NCBI GenBank assembly: GCA_030425925.1
Contig: JAUHZO010000003.1
Location: forward strand, 124,001-188,000
Direction: 5' to 3'
DNA: 64,000 bases
Source: Alphaproteobacteria bacterium
GTDB lineage: Bacteria; Pseudomonadota; Alphaproteobacteria; Rhodobacterales; Rhodobacteraceae
The position numbers were made by a program, and so were the translations under genes. Shown here one piece after another: positions 1-8,730 of the stretch. Numbering within the stretch: the first letter of the stretch is position 1; every line of letters starts with the position of its first letter. The notes under the pieces were generated by a model that saw only the letters and a list, made by a program, of their open reading frames with translations, searched no databases and was not told the origin of the DNA.

Positions 1-1059
1 GATGCGGGTCAGATCGCCCACCGCGGTGGCGTGGCGGAAATAGTCCTGCATGAACCATTCCACCGCCCGCCGGCCGCCCTTGTCGTCATAGCCCATGCGG
101 CCCGCCACATCGACCTGCATGTCAAAGCTCAGCTGCTCATGCGCGCGGCCCGCGGCCAGGTGCAGATGGCAACGCACCGCCCAGAGAAAGCGTTCGGCCT
201 GCAGGAAGGTCTCGTATTCCTCGGGCCGGAACACGCCGTTGCGCGCCAGTTCCTTGATGTCGTCGGTACGGTTGACGTATTTGGCGATCCAGTACAGCGA
301 TTGCAGGTCGCGCAGCCCGCCCTTGCCCTCCTTGACGTTGGGCTCCACCATGTAGCGCTGGCCCTGCTTTTCGTGCCGCGCATCGCGTTCTTCCAGCTTG
401 GCCGCGATGAATTCGCGTTCGGTGCCCTGGAACAGCTCTTGCCAGAGCCGCGTGTCCAGTTCGTCCGCAAGCGGCGCGTCGCCCACCAGAAAGCGGCTTT
501 CCAGCATGGCGGTGCGGATGGTGAAATCCTCGCCCCCGAGGCGCAGGCAATCGCTGACGGTGCGGGCGCTGTGGCCCACCTTCAGCTTGAGATCCCACAG
601 GATGTACAGCATCGATTCGATGACGCTTTCGGCCCAGGCGGTGATCTTGTAGGGCGTCAGGAACAGCAGATCGACGTCCGAAAACGGTGCCATCTCGCCG
701 CGGCCATAGCCCCCGACGGCCAGCACCGCGAGGCGTTCGGCCTCGGTGGGGTTGGGCAGGCGGTGCAGGCGGTGGGCGGCGATGTCGAAGGCGGTGCGGA
801 CCAGCCCGTCGGTCAGCCAGGTATAGGCCCGCGTGGTGCGGCGCGCGCCAAAGGGCGTTTCGGCCAGGGCCTCGGCGATCACCTCGCGTCCGGTCTTGCG
901 GGCCTCCGACAGGCGGCGCACGACGATCTTGCGCACGGCGCTTTCGGTCATGCTGTCCAGCGCGTCGATCTCGGCCAGGATGGCGGTACGTTGCGCTTCG
1001 GGGTCAAAGATCGCGCCCGCGGGCGCGATCAGGTCGTCCGGCAAGATGTCGAGCGACAC
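1..1059 (-). CDS. glnD: [Protein-PII] uridylyltransferase GlnD, N-terminal part (cut by window edge)
   Basis: GlnD uridylylates and de-uridylylates the nitrogen-signalling protein PII according to glutamine level. The 353 codons present hold the nucleotidyltransferase domain: GGYGRGEMAPFSDVDLLFL begins near residue 116 and carries the G-G-x-G-R and D-x-D metal-binding signature. It is followed by the GlnD-like stretch DFTIRTAMLESRFLVGD and the linker YVNRTDD. The HD and ACT domains would lie beyond position 1. I chose the GTG at 1057-1059, two bases after the stop of the upstream gene, because no ATG lies near and the protein starts sensibly there (VSLDILPDDL). It probably follows the LpoA-like gene in one transcript. 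Confidence 0.9.
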   Translation of the reverse strand, partial: MSLDILPDDLIAPAGAIFDPEAQRTAILAEIDALDSMTESAVRKIVVRRLSEARKTGREVIAEALAETPFGARRTTRAYTWLTDGLVRTAFDIAAHRLHRLPNPTEAERLAVLAVGGYGRGEMAPFSDVDLLFLTPYKITAWAESVIESMLYILWDLKLKVGHSARTVSDCLRLGGEDFTIRTAMLESRFLVGDAPLADELDTRLWQELFQGTEREFIAAKLEERDARHEKQGQRYMVEPNVKEGKGGLRDLQSLYWIAKYVNRTDDIKELARNGVFRPEEYETFLQAERFLWAVRCHLHLAAGRAHEQLSFDMQVDVAGRMGYDDKGGRRAVEWFMQDYFRHATAVGDLTRI

Positions 1060-1061
1060 GG

Positions 1062-2258
1062 TCAGAAACCGGCTCCGCCAAAGCCCGACGGGGCGGGTTC
1101 GATCACCACAACCTGCCGGTTGCGGATCGTGGCCACGGCCAGCGCCCGCTGGTTCGTGCCGTCGGGCAAAAAGCGGAACATGCCGCCGGTGCCCTGGAAG
1201 CCTGTGGTGCGGCGCAGCGCCTTGCCGGTCAGCGCATCGCTCCGCCCGCTGCCGATCAGCTGTGCCACGGCGGAAACGCCGTCATACCCGAGGCTTGCCA
1301 GCGGGTTCGGTGCGCTGCCATGCGCCGCCTGGTAGGCGCTGTCGAAACGGGCCTGCTGTTCGCGGTTGGGCAGGGCAAAGACGGCCCCTTCGGCACCGGG
1401 CAACTCGAACAGGTCCGGCCGCACGTCCCAGCGGGTCAGGCCGATGAACTGTGTCTTGTCGGAGGTCGCCCCGTTCTCGGGCAGCAGGCGCAGCAGCATG
1501 GGTGTTGCGGCATTGGTGGCGTCGGCGGTGATGAACACGCTGTCGGCGGCACCCGAGGCCACCATGCGACCGGCATTCTGCGCCGTGGTGGTCACCGCCT
1601 CGATGGTCAGCGGATAGCCCTGGGCCGAGGCAACCATGCCATGGGTCGTGGCCGCGGTCTCGATCGCCTGGCGGGCGATATTGCCGGGCGTGTCATCGGG
1701 ATGCACGATCACAACCGACTTGCGGCCCTGCTTCCTGGCATAGCCGAGCAGCCGGTTTGCAGTGTTCTCGAAGGTCGGGCCGAGGATGAAGAGGTTGTCG
1801 CTGGCCCGCGCAACGCTGGTGGTGTTGGAAAAGCTCAGCACGTTGATGCCGTCATCCACCAGTTGTTCGGACGCCGCCAGAGAGGTGCCCGAAAAGAGCG
1901 GGCCCAGCACGATCTTGGCCCCCTCGTCGACGGCGCGCTGCGCCTGCGCGGCGGCGGTGGTTTCCGAACCGGCGGTGTCATACACCTTGAGCTGGATGTT
2001 CGCCCCGGGATTGGCGGCCACGGCCATGCGCGCAGCGTTTTCCAGCTGCTGGCCAAGCCCCTGAACGCTGGGATCGGATTTCGGCACCAGGAGCGCCACC
2101 TGCACCGGCTGGCCGGGCTGGATGCTGGGGCCCACCGAGGCCCCGGGCCCGGCGATGCCGCCCAGCATGGACGGATCGCAGGCCGACAGGGCCAGCGCCG
2201 CCAGACCCGCGGCAAGGGGGCGCAGGAACTTGCGCACAGGGGACAAAACGGCAAACAT
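1062..2258 (-). CDS. LpoA-like penicillin-binding protein activator lipoprotein
   Basis: The 398-residue protein has a lipoprotein signal (hydrophobic stretch ending LALSAC, so Cys at the lipobox) and a periplasmic-binding-protein type I fold typical of the LpoA/YraM C-terminal domain (VQVALLVPKSDPSVQGLG, GPLFSGTSLAASEQLVDDG). In enterobacteria LpoA is an outer-membrane lipoprotein that activates PBP1A. Here it lacks the N-terminal helical domain of E. coli LpoA, as is usual for alphaproteobacterial members. The start at 2258 was chosen because the signal peptide begins there; the open frame runs on upstream without meaning. It is divergent from rsmI, and yraN follows rsmI, echoing the E. coli yraL-yraM-yraN neighbourhood. 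The role in peptidoglycan synthesis is inferred from family. Confidence 0.82.
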   Translation of the reverse strand: MFAVLSPVRKFLRPLAAGLAALALSACDPSMLGGIAGPGASVGPSIQPGQPVQVALLVPKSDPSVQGLGQQLENAARMAVAANPGANIQLKVYDTAGSETTAAAQAQRAVDEGAKIVLGPLFSGTSLAASEQLVDDGINVLSFSNTTSVARASDNLFILGPTFENTANRLLGYARKQGRKSVVIVHPDDTPGNIARQAIETAATTHGMVASAQGYPLTIEAVTTTAQNAGRMVASGAADSVFITADATNAATPMLLRLLPENGATSDKTQFIGLTRWDVRPDLFELPGAEGAVFALPNREQQARFDSAYQAAHGSAPNPLASLGYDGVSAVAQLIGSGRSDALTGKALRRTTGFQGTGGMFRFLPDGTNQRALAVATIRNRQVVVIEPAPSGFGGAGF

Positions 2259-2363
2259 GAACGGCGAACTCCCTCGTTTTCGGGCACGGGGGCGCGCGCC
2301 TGCGCGGGCCCCGGCCCGGTGCTTTGCGGGCGATAATAAGCAAGCGCGGGGAGGGGTCCAGAG

Positions 2364-3236
2364 ATGAATCAGGTCAAGGGCGAATTGACGCCGGGGCTTT
2401 ACCTTGTCGCCACACCGATCGGACATGCCCGCGACATCACGCTGCGCACGCTGGACTGGCTGGCGGTGGCCGACGTGCTGGCCGCCGAGGACACGCGCAG
2501 CCTGCGGCGGCTGATGGAGATTCACGGCGTGGCGCTGCAGGACCGTCCGCTGCTGGCCTATCACGAGCACAACGGCGCGCGCATGCGGCCCCGGCTGATG
2601 GCCGAGATCGCGGCGGGCCGATCGGTGCTCTATGCCTCGGAGGCCGGCACGCCGACAATCTCGGATCCGGGATTCGATCTCGTCCGGGCGGCGCATGTCG
2701 CGGGTCACGCGGTGACAACGGCCCCCGGGGCCTGTGCCGCCGTGGCGGCGCTGACGCTGGCGGGGCTGCCCACCGACCGGTTCCTGTTTGCAGGCTTCCT
2801 GCCCAGCACCGGCGCGGCACGGCGCAAGGCGCTGCGCGGTCTGGCCGGAGTGCAGGCGACGCTGGTGCTGTACGAATCGCCGCGGCGGCTGGGCGGGATG
2901 CTGGCGGATGCCGCGCGCGAACTGGGACCGGAGCGTGACGCGGCAGTGTGCCGGGAACTGACCAAGAAGTTCGAGCAATGCACCCGGGGCAGCCTGGAGA
3001 GCCTGGCCGCCAACTATGCCGAGACCGCGCCGAAAGGCGAGATCGTTGTCCTGATCGACCGCGGGGATTCAATGATCATTAGCGAATCTGTTCTAGAAGA
3101 TCGGGTCAGAACGGCGCTGCAGACGATGTCGGTGCGCGATGCGGCGGATTATGTCGCCGCTCAACTGGGGCAGAAACGGCGTCCGATCTACCAGCTTGCC
3201 ATGCGCATCGCCGCAGACCGGGAGGACACGCCATGA
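2364..3236 (+). CDS. rsmI: 16S rRNA (cytidine(1402)-2'-O)-methyltransferase RsmI
   Basis: RsmI 2'-O-methylates C1402 in the decoding centre of 16S rRNA using S-adenosylmethionine. The 290-residue protein is full length for the family and shows the tetrapyrrole-methylase fold: GLYLVATPIGHARDITLR at the N terminus, AEDTRSLRRLM, the glycine-rich EAGTPTISDPGFDLV near residue 95, and PGACAAVAAL. A purine-rich ribosome site (GGGGAGGGG) lies 6 bases before the ATG. It overlaps yraN by ATGA and is divergent from the LpoA-like gene. Confidence 0.95.
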   Translation: MNQVKGELTPGLYLVATPIGHARDITLRTLDWLAVADVLAAEDTRSLRRLMEIHGVALQDRPLLAYHEHNGARMRPRLMAEIAAGRSVLYASEAGTPTISDPGFDLVRAAHVAGHAVTTAPGACAAVAALTLAGLPTDRFLFAGFLPSTGAARRKALRGLAGVQATLVLYESPRRLGGMLADAARELGPERDAAVCRELTKKFEQCTRGSLESLAANYAETAPKGEIVVLIDRGDSMIISESVLEDRVRTALQTMSVRDAADYVAAQLGQKRRPIYQLAMRIAADREDTP

Positions 3237-3607
3237 GCTATCGCAAGGGCCACATGCAGGGGGCCACGGGCCACGCCGCCGGGCTGGCCGCCGAGGCCTG
3301 CATTGCACGGGATTACGAACGCCGCGGCTATCCCATCGCCCGCCGCCGCTGGCGTGGCCATGGCGGCGAAATCGACCTGATCGCGCAGGACGGCGACGGT
3401 CTGGTCTTCATCGAGGTCAAGAAAAGCCGCAGTTTCGATCGCGCGCTGGCGCGGATCGGTACGCGGCAGGCGGCGCGGCTGATGCAGGCGGCCGAGGAAT
3501 TCCTTGGCACCCAGCCCCGCGGGCAGCTGACAGATGTGCGCTTTGACGTCGCGCTGATGAACGATCACGGCGATATCCAGGTGATCGAGAACGCCTTCGC
3601 GGCCTGA
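3233..3607 (+). CDS. YraN/UPF0102 family endonuclease-like protein
   Basis: A 124-residue protein of the UPF0102 (YraN) family, a predicted endonuclease fold of unknown cellular role. It shows the conserved core GHAAGLAAEACIARDYERRG, then RRRWRGHGGEIDLIAQDG and LVFIEVKKSRSF, which carry the E-x-D and E-V-K residues of the PD-(D/E)XK nuclease core. The start overlaps the rsmI stop (ATGA), so the two are almost certainly co-translated. Function beyond the fold is not established. Confidence 0.85.
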   Translation: MSYRKGHMQGATGHAAGLAAEACIARDYERRGYPIARRRWRGHGGEIDLIAQDGDGLVFIEVKKSRSFDRALARIGTRQAARLMQAAEEFLGTQPRGQLTDVRFDVALMNDHGDIQVIENAFAA

Positions 3608-3673
3608 CGCCGCGGCCATTGCACCTGCCCCGTTTCTGCGCAATCTAGGTCAGGCACCAGCGCGGAGGACGGA

Positions 3674-4609
3674 ATGCGGATCGCCTTTCAGATGGACCCG
3701 ATCGAAGCGGTCGACATCAATGCCGACAGCAGCTTTCGTCTGGCCGAAGAGGCACAGGCGCGCGGGCACGACCTGTTCTACTACCGCCCCGACCATCTGG
3801 CCTACCAGGAAGGGCGGATCACCGCGCGCGGCCGCCCGATGCAGGTGCAGCGCGTGGCCGGCAATCCGGCCGTCCTGGGCGACTGGGCCGAGGTGGACCT
3901 GGCCGCGTTCGACGTTGTCTGGCTGCGTCAGGATCCGCCCTTCGACATGCATTACATCACCACCACCCACCTTCTGGACCGGCTGGCCGGGCAGACCCTG
4001 GTGGTGAACGATCCGTTCTGGGTGCGCAACTTTCCCGAAAAGCTGCTGGTGCTGAATTTCCCCGATCTCACGCCGCCCACCACCATCGCGCGCGATCTTG
4101 ACACCATCCGTGCCTTCAAGGCGCGGCATGGCGATGTCATCCTCAAGCCGCTGTACGGCAATGGCGGGGCCGGGGTGTTCCGGCTGGATGCGCAGGACCG
4201 CAACCTGTCCTCGCTGCACGAGCTGTTCACCGGCTTTTCGCGCGAGCCGCTGATCGTGCAGAAATACCTGCCCGACGTCTCGAACGGGGACAAGCGGGTC
4301 ATCCTGGTCGATGGCGCGCCGGTGGGCGCGATCAACCGGGTGCCAGCCGCGGGCGAGGTACGGTCGAACATGCATGTGGGCGGCCGGCCCGAACGCATCG
4401 GCCTGACCGAGCGGGATCGCGAGATCTGCGCCCGGATCGGGCCGACGCTGCGCGACAAGGGCCAGATCTTTGTCGGCATCGACGTGATCGGCGATTACCT
4501 GACCGAGATCAACGTGACCTCGCCCACCGGCATCCAGGAACTGGAGCGGTTCGACGGCATCAACGTGGCCGAGCGCATCTGGCAGGCGATCGAGGCCCGG
4601 CTGGCATGA
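3674..4609 (+). CDS. gshB: Glutathione synthase
   Basis: Joins gamma-glutamylcysteine and glycine with ATP to make glutathione. The 311-residue protein has the usual GshB length and sequence: N-terminal [40 protein letters not shown], the ATP-grasp nucleotide loop [14 protein letters not shown], and the C-terminal magnesium and substrate region [20 protein letters not shown]. The ribosome site GGAGG sits 5-8 bases before the ATG. The gene lies 66 bases after yraN, and its stop overlaps the start of the next gene by ATGA. Confidence 0.97.
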   Translation: MRIAFQMDPIEAVDINADSSFRLAEEAQARGHDLFYYRPDHLAYQEGRITARGRPMQVQRVAGNPAVLGDWAEVDLAAFDVVWLRQDPPFDMHYITTTHLLDRLAGQTLVVNDPFWVRNFPEKLLVLNFPDLTPPTTIARDLDTIRAFKARHGDVILKPLYGNGGAGVFRLDAQDRNLSSLHELFTGFSREPLIVQKYLPDVSNGDKRVILVDGAPVGAINRVPAAGEVRSNMHVGGRPERIGLTERDREICARIGPTLRDKGQIFVGIDVIGDYLTEINVTSPTGIQELERFDGINVAERIWQAIEARLA

Positions 4610-5523
4610 GCCTTTTGCGCGCGCCGCTGAACCGCTGGCTGCGCATGGTCGAAAAACCGGCGCTGCGCCGCGGCACGCCGGAATCGGTCCGCCGCCGGTT
4701 CGAGCGGATTGCCTGGCTGTGCTTTCACGGCCCGCGGGACGTGACGGCCACATGGCAGGGCGCGGACGGGCCGGGCGCGGGTGGGCCCTGCACGCTGCAA
4801 CTGGACCCGCCGGGCGTTCGCGCGGGCGCGCCGGTCCTGCTGTACATCCACGGCGGCGGCTTTGTCTTCGGCTCGCCGCGCACCCATCAGGCGATGCTGG
4901 CGCATCTGGCGCGGCGCTCGGGTTTGCGGGCCGTGCTGCCGCGCTACCGGCTGGCGCCGGAACATCCCTTTCCCGCCGCGCTGGACGATGTTCTGGCGGC
5001 CTATGCCGTGCAGGCCGAACGCGGTCAGGTGATCCTGGGCGGGGACAGCGCCGGGGGCGCGCTGGCGCTGAGCGTATTGGCCGAGGCCCTGCGCCTGGGC
5101 CTGCCGCGTCCGCTGGGGGTGTTTGCCTTCTCTCCGCTGACCGATCTGACCTATTCCGGGGAAAGCCTTGTGCGGAACGCGCGGATCGAGGCGGTGCTGC
5201 CGGCGGAACGGGCGCATGACATGATCGCCTTTTATCTGGGCGACCATCCGGCCGGCGATCCCCGCGTCTCGCCGCTATTCGCCGACTTCAAGGGCGCGCC
5301 GCCGGTCTGGATGTGTGCGGGCGATACCGAGATCCTTCTGGACGACACCCGCCGCATGGCCGCGCGGCTGCGGGCGCAGGGGGTGGACGTGACCGAGCGG
5401 ATCGAACGGGACCTGCCGCATGTCTGGCCGATCTTTCACAACACCCTGCCTGAGGCGCGGCAGACGCTGGCGGATCTGGCAGAGTGGATCAGCTCTCTTT
5501 CGCCGCCATCAGACGGTAGCTGA
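4606..5523 (+). CDS. Alpha/beta-hydrolase, hormone-sensitive-lipase-type esterase
   Basis: A 305-residue alpha/beta-hydrolase of the HSL (family IV) esterase type. It shows the oxyanion-hole motif [11 protein letters not shown] (about residues 83-93), the nucleophile elbow GGDSAGG near residue 147, a catalytic Asp candidate in [12 protein letters not shown] and a His in DLPHVWPIF near the C terminus. It is probably cytoplasmic, with no signal peptide. It overlaps gshB by four bases, and its last 35 bases overlap the convergent comM gene. The substrate cannot be read from the sequence. Confidence 0.85.
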   Translation: MSLLRAPLNRWLRMVEKPALRRGTPESVRRRFERIAWLCFHGPRDVTATWQGADGPGAGGPCTLQLDPPGVRAGAPVLLYIHGGGFVFGSPRTHQAMLAHLARRSGLRAVLPRYRLAPEHPFPAALDDVLAAYAVQAERGQVILGGDSAGGALALSVLAEALRLGLPRPLGVFAFSPLTDLTYSGESLVRNARIEAVLPAERAHDMIAFYLGDHPAGDPRVSPLFADFKGAPPVWMCAGDTEILLDDTRRMAARLRAQGVDVTERIERDLPHVWPIFHNTLPEARQTLADLAEWISSLSPPSDGS

Positions 5524-7003
5524 GCGCTTCGGCCACATGCGGACGGGCCACCGAGTCGCTGCCATCCAGATCGGCGATGGTGCGCGCCACCCGCAGCACC
5601 CGGTGATAGCCGCGGGCCGACAGGCCAAAGCGTTCGGCGGCCCGGCTCAGCAGCGCGCGCGAGTCGCTGTCGGGGGCCGCGATCTCTTCCAGCGCCTGGC
5701 CCTCGGCATCGGCATTGGTGCGCAGCCCGGCATGGCCCTGATACCGCGCGCCCTGCCGCGCCCGCGCCGCAGCGACCCGCGCCGCCACCACCGCGGACGT
5801 ATCCCCCGAAGGCGGCAGGTCGAGATCGGAAAAGGCCACCGGGGGCACCTCGATCCTCAGGTCGAACCGGTCCATCAGCGGGCCCGAGATGCGGCCAAGG
5901 TAATCCTCGCCGCAGATCGGCGCGCGCGAGCAGGCACGCGCGGGATCGGGCAGGTAGCCGCATTTGCACGGGTTGGCTGCGGCCATCAGGAGAAACCGGC
6001 AGGGGTATTTCACATGCGCGTTGGCGCGGGCCACCATGACCTCGCCGGTTTCGATGGGCTGGCGCAGGGTTTCCAGCACCTGGCGGGGGAATTCGGGGAA
6101 TTCGTCCAGGAACAGCACGCCGTTATGCGCCAGGCTGATCTCGCCCGGCTTGGCCCCTCGGCCGCCGCCGACGATGGCGGCCATCGACGCGGTGTGATGC
6201 GGTTCGCGAAAGGGGCGCGCGCGCGAGATGCCGCCTTCGTCCAGAAGCCCGGCCAGCGAGTGGATCATCGAGGTTTCCAGCGCCTCGATCGGGGTCAGCG
6301 GCGGCAGGATGCCGGGCAGGCGGGCGGCGAGCATCGATTTGCCGGACCCGGGTGTGCCTACCAGCATCAGGTGATGCCGCCCGGCGGCGGCGATTTCCAT
6401 GGCACGCTTGGCGCGTTCCTGGCCCTTGACATCCCGCAGGTCGCGCAGCCCGGCATCGGGCACCACCTCGCCCGGTTCGGCCGGTTCCAGCACCGCCTGT
6501 CCGGTGAAATGCTTGACCACGTCCAGAAGATTGGCCGCGCCGATCACCGAGCAGGCGCCGACCCAGGCCGCCTCGGCCCCCGAGGCGCGCGGACACAGCA
6601 GCGCGCGTCCGGCCTCGGCCGCGGCCATGGCCGCGGGCAGCGCCCCCAGCACCGGCACCAGATTGCCGTCAAGCGACAACTCCCCCAGCGCGACGGTCTG
6701 GGCGACCGCGTCGCGTGGCACCACGTCGAGCGCTGCCAGCAGACCCAGCGCGATAGGCAGGTCGAAATGCGAGCCTTCCTTGGGCATGTCGGCAGGCGAC
6801 AGGTTCACCGTGATGCGTTTCGACGGCAGCGCGATGGACAGCGAGGACAGCGCCGTGCGCACCCGGTCGCGCGCTTCGGACACCGCCTTGTCGGGCAGGC
6901 CGACGATGGAGAACGCGGGCATGCCGGGGGTGACGGCGCATTGCACCTCCACCGGCCGCGCCTCCACCCCTTCGAAGGCCACTGTATAGGCATGTGCGAC
7001 CAT
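5489..7003 (-). CDS. comM: YifB/ComM-family magnesium-chelatase-like AAA+ ATPase
   Basis: A 504-residue ComM/YifB protein; ComM is a branch-migration helicase acting on donor DNA during natural transformation in other bacteria. The N-terminal Lon-protease-like domain (GLPDKAVSEARDRVR) is followed by Walker A (GTPGSGKSMLAARLPGILP), Walker B (GVLFLDEFPEF), the cysteine-containing AAANPCKCGYLPDPARAC insert and the C-terminal Mg-chelatase domain. The start at 7003 gives MVAHAYTVAFEGVEARPV, the normal family N terminus; the open frame continues 18 codons upstream. It is convergent with the esterase and divergent from murJ. Competence in this organism is not shown here. Confidence 0.92.
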   Translation of the reverse strand: MVAHAYTVAFEGVEARPVEVQCAVTPGMPAFSIVGLPDKAVSEARDRVRTALSSLSIALPSKRITVNLSPADMPKEGSHFDLPIALGLLAALDVVPRDAVAQTVALGELSLDGNLVPVLGALPAAMAAAEAGRALLCPRASGAEAAWVGACSVIGAANLLDVVKHFTGQAVLEPAEPGEVVPDAGLRDLRDVKGQERAKRAMEIAAAGRHHLMLVGTPGSGKSMLAARLPGILPPLTPIEALETSMIHSLAGLLDEGGISRARPFREPHHTASMAAIVGGGRGAKPGEISLAHNGVLFLDEFPEFPRQVLETLRQPIETGEVMVARANAHVKYPCRFLLMAAANPCKCGYLPDPARACSRAPICGEDYLGRISGPLMDRFDLRIEVPPVAFSDLDLPPSGDTSAVVAARVAAARARQGARYQGHAGLRTNADAEGQALEEIAAPDSDSRALLSRAAERFGLSARGYHRVLRVARTIADLDGSDSVARPHVAEALSYRLMAAKES

Positions 7004-7173
7004 TCCGGCCCCTGATCTGCGCCCACTGTCTGCGCTCACCGAGCATTGGCGGGGCATGGTTTAAGAAAGGTTAACGCCCAGGATACGCGGTGCAAGTGAC
7101 CCGCGAGGCGGGAAAAACCGTTTCCCCCTCGCCGCAATCCGCCGTAAGCGGGGCGCAAAGGAAAGGCCCTGTC

Positions 7174-8730
7174 ATGAAACCCATCCGCCTGATCTCTGGC
7201 GTGCTGACCGTCGGCTTCTGGACGCTGATGTCCCGTGTGCTGGGCGTGGTGCGCGAGATGATGATCCTGGCCCTGATCGGGCCCGGTCCGCAGATGGATG
7301 CCTTTGTCGCCGCCTTCCGCCTGCCCAACATGTTCCGCCGCTTCTTTGCCGAAGGCGCGTTCAACGCGGCCTTTGTGCCGATGTTCTCGAAGCGGTACGA
7401 GGCCGACGAGGATCCGCTGGGCTTTGCCCGCGATGCGATGAACGGGCTGGCCTTCGTGCTGCTGGGGCTGACCGCGCTGGCGCTGGTCTTCATGCCGGCG
7501 CTGGTCTGGGCGACGGCGGGCGGGTTCGCGGCGGATGGCCGCTTTGACCTGACCACGGGCTATGGCCGGATCATCTTTCCCTATATCCTCTTCATCTCGC
7601 TGGGCGCGCTGTTTTCCGGCGCGCTGAACGCCACCGGGCGCTTTGCCGCCGCCGCCGCCGCGCCGGTGCTGCTGAACATCTTTGTCTGCATCGCCATGGC
7701 GGTGGGCGCCTGGCTGGGCGGCGACGTGATCCTGTGGCTGGTCTGGACCATCCCCTTTGCCGGGATCGCGCAGCTGGCGCTGGTCTGGGTCGCGGCGGAT
7801 CGCGCCGGGATCCGGCTGCGCCCGGCGCGGCCGCGTTGGACGCCAGAGATGCGGCAACTGCTTGTCGTGGCCGTGCCTGCCGCGCTGGCAGGCGGGGTGA
7901 TGCAGGTGAACCTGCTGGTGGGCCAGCAGGTGGCGTCGCATTTCGACAAGGCGGTGGGCTGGCTGTACGCCGCCGACCGGCTCTACCAGCTGCCGCTGGG
8001 CGTGGTCGGCATCGCGGTGGGCATCGTGCTGCTGCCCGACCTGTCGCGACGGCTGAAGGCGGGCGACGATGCCGGCGGGCGGGCCGCCTTTTCCCGTGCC
8101 GGAGAGCTGAGCCTTGCGCTGACCGTGCCGGCGGCGGTGGCGCTGGTGGTGATCCCGCTGCCGCTGGTTTCGGTGCTGTTCGAACGCGGGGCCACGGGCC
8201 CCGACGACAGCCGCGCCATGGCGCTGGCGGTGGCGATTTACGGGCTGGGCCTGCCGGCCTTCGTGCTGCAGAAGGTGCTGCAGCCGGTGTTCTTTGCCCG
8301 CGAGGACACGCGCAGCCCGTTCCGCTATGCCGTCTGGTCCATGGCGGTCAACGCGGTTCTGGCCATCGGGCTGGCGCCGGCGATCGGCTGGATCGCGCCG
8401 GCCATCGCCACCACCGTCGCGGGCTGGGCCATGGTCTGGCAACTGGCGCGCGGTGCGCGGCGGATCGGCGACGTGGCACGGTTCGACGCGCGGTTCCTCG
8501 ACCGGCTTTGGCGCATCTGTCTGGCCTCGGCGCTGATGGGCCTGGCGCTGTGGGGCGGGCAGATCCTGCTGGAAACCCCGCTTGCGCTGCGCGGCTGGCG
8601 CATTCCCGCCCTTGCGCTTCTGATCGTCATGGGCATTCTCGCCTATGGGCTTGCCGGTCAGCTGACCGGGGCCTTCCGCCTTGCCGAACTGCGCGGGGTG
8701 GTCCGCAGAACACCGCGCGAGGAGACATGA
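7174..8730 (+). CDS. murJ: Lipid II flippase MurJ
   Basis: An MVF-type polytopic membrane protein of 518 residues that flips lipid II to the periplasmic face for peptidoglycan synthesis. Seen: the N-terminal GFWTLMSRVLGVVREMMIL, AAFRLPNMFRRFFAEGAFNAAFVPMF (split here as AAFRLPNMFRR and FAEGAFNAAFVPMF), the GQQVASHFDKAVGWLYAADR region and about 14 hydrophobic segments. The ATG at 7174 was chosen because AAAGGAAAGG lies just upstream and the family start matches; an upstream in-frame ATG at 7090 would add 28 unconserved residues. Overlaps the next gene by ATGA. Confidence 0.95.
   Translation: MKPIRLISGVLTVGFWTLMSRVLGVVREMMILALIGPGPQMDAFVAAFRLPNMFRRFFAEGAFNAAFVPMFSKRYEADEDPLGFARDAMNGLAFVLLGLTALALVFMPALVWATAGGFAADGRFDLTTGYGRIIFPYILFISLGALFSGALNATGRFAAAAAAPVLLNIFVCIAMAVGAWLGGDVILWLVWTIPFAGIAQLALVWVAADRAGIRLRPARPRWTPEMRQLLVVAVPAALAGGVMQVNLLVGQQVASHFDKAVGWLYAADRLYQLPLGVVGIAVGIVLLPDLSRRLKAGDDAGGRAAFSRAGELSLALTVPAAVALVVIPLPLVSVLFERGATGPDDSRAMALAVAIYGLGLPAFVLQKVLQPVFFAREDTRSPFRYAVWSMAVNAVLAIGLAPAIGWIAPAIATTVAGWAMVWQLARGARRIGDVARFDARFLDRLWRICLASALMGLALWGGQILLETPLALRGWRIPALALLIVMGILAYGLAGQLTGAFRLAELRGVVRRTPREET

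Noticed and set aside
31-1335. Long + strand frame over glnD
   Set aside because: The minus strand carries glnD motifs (nucleotidyltransferase signature) and the LpoA-like C terminus; the + frame is a shadow.
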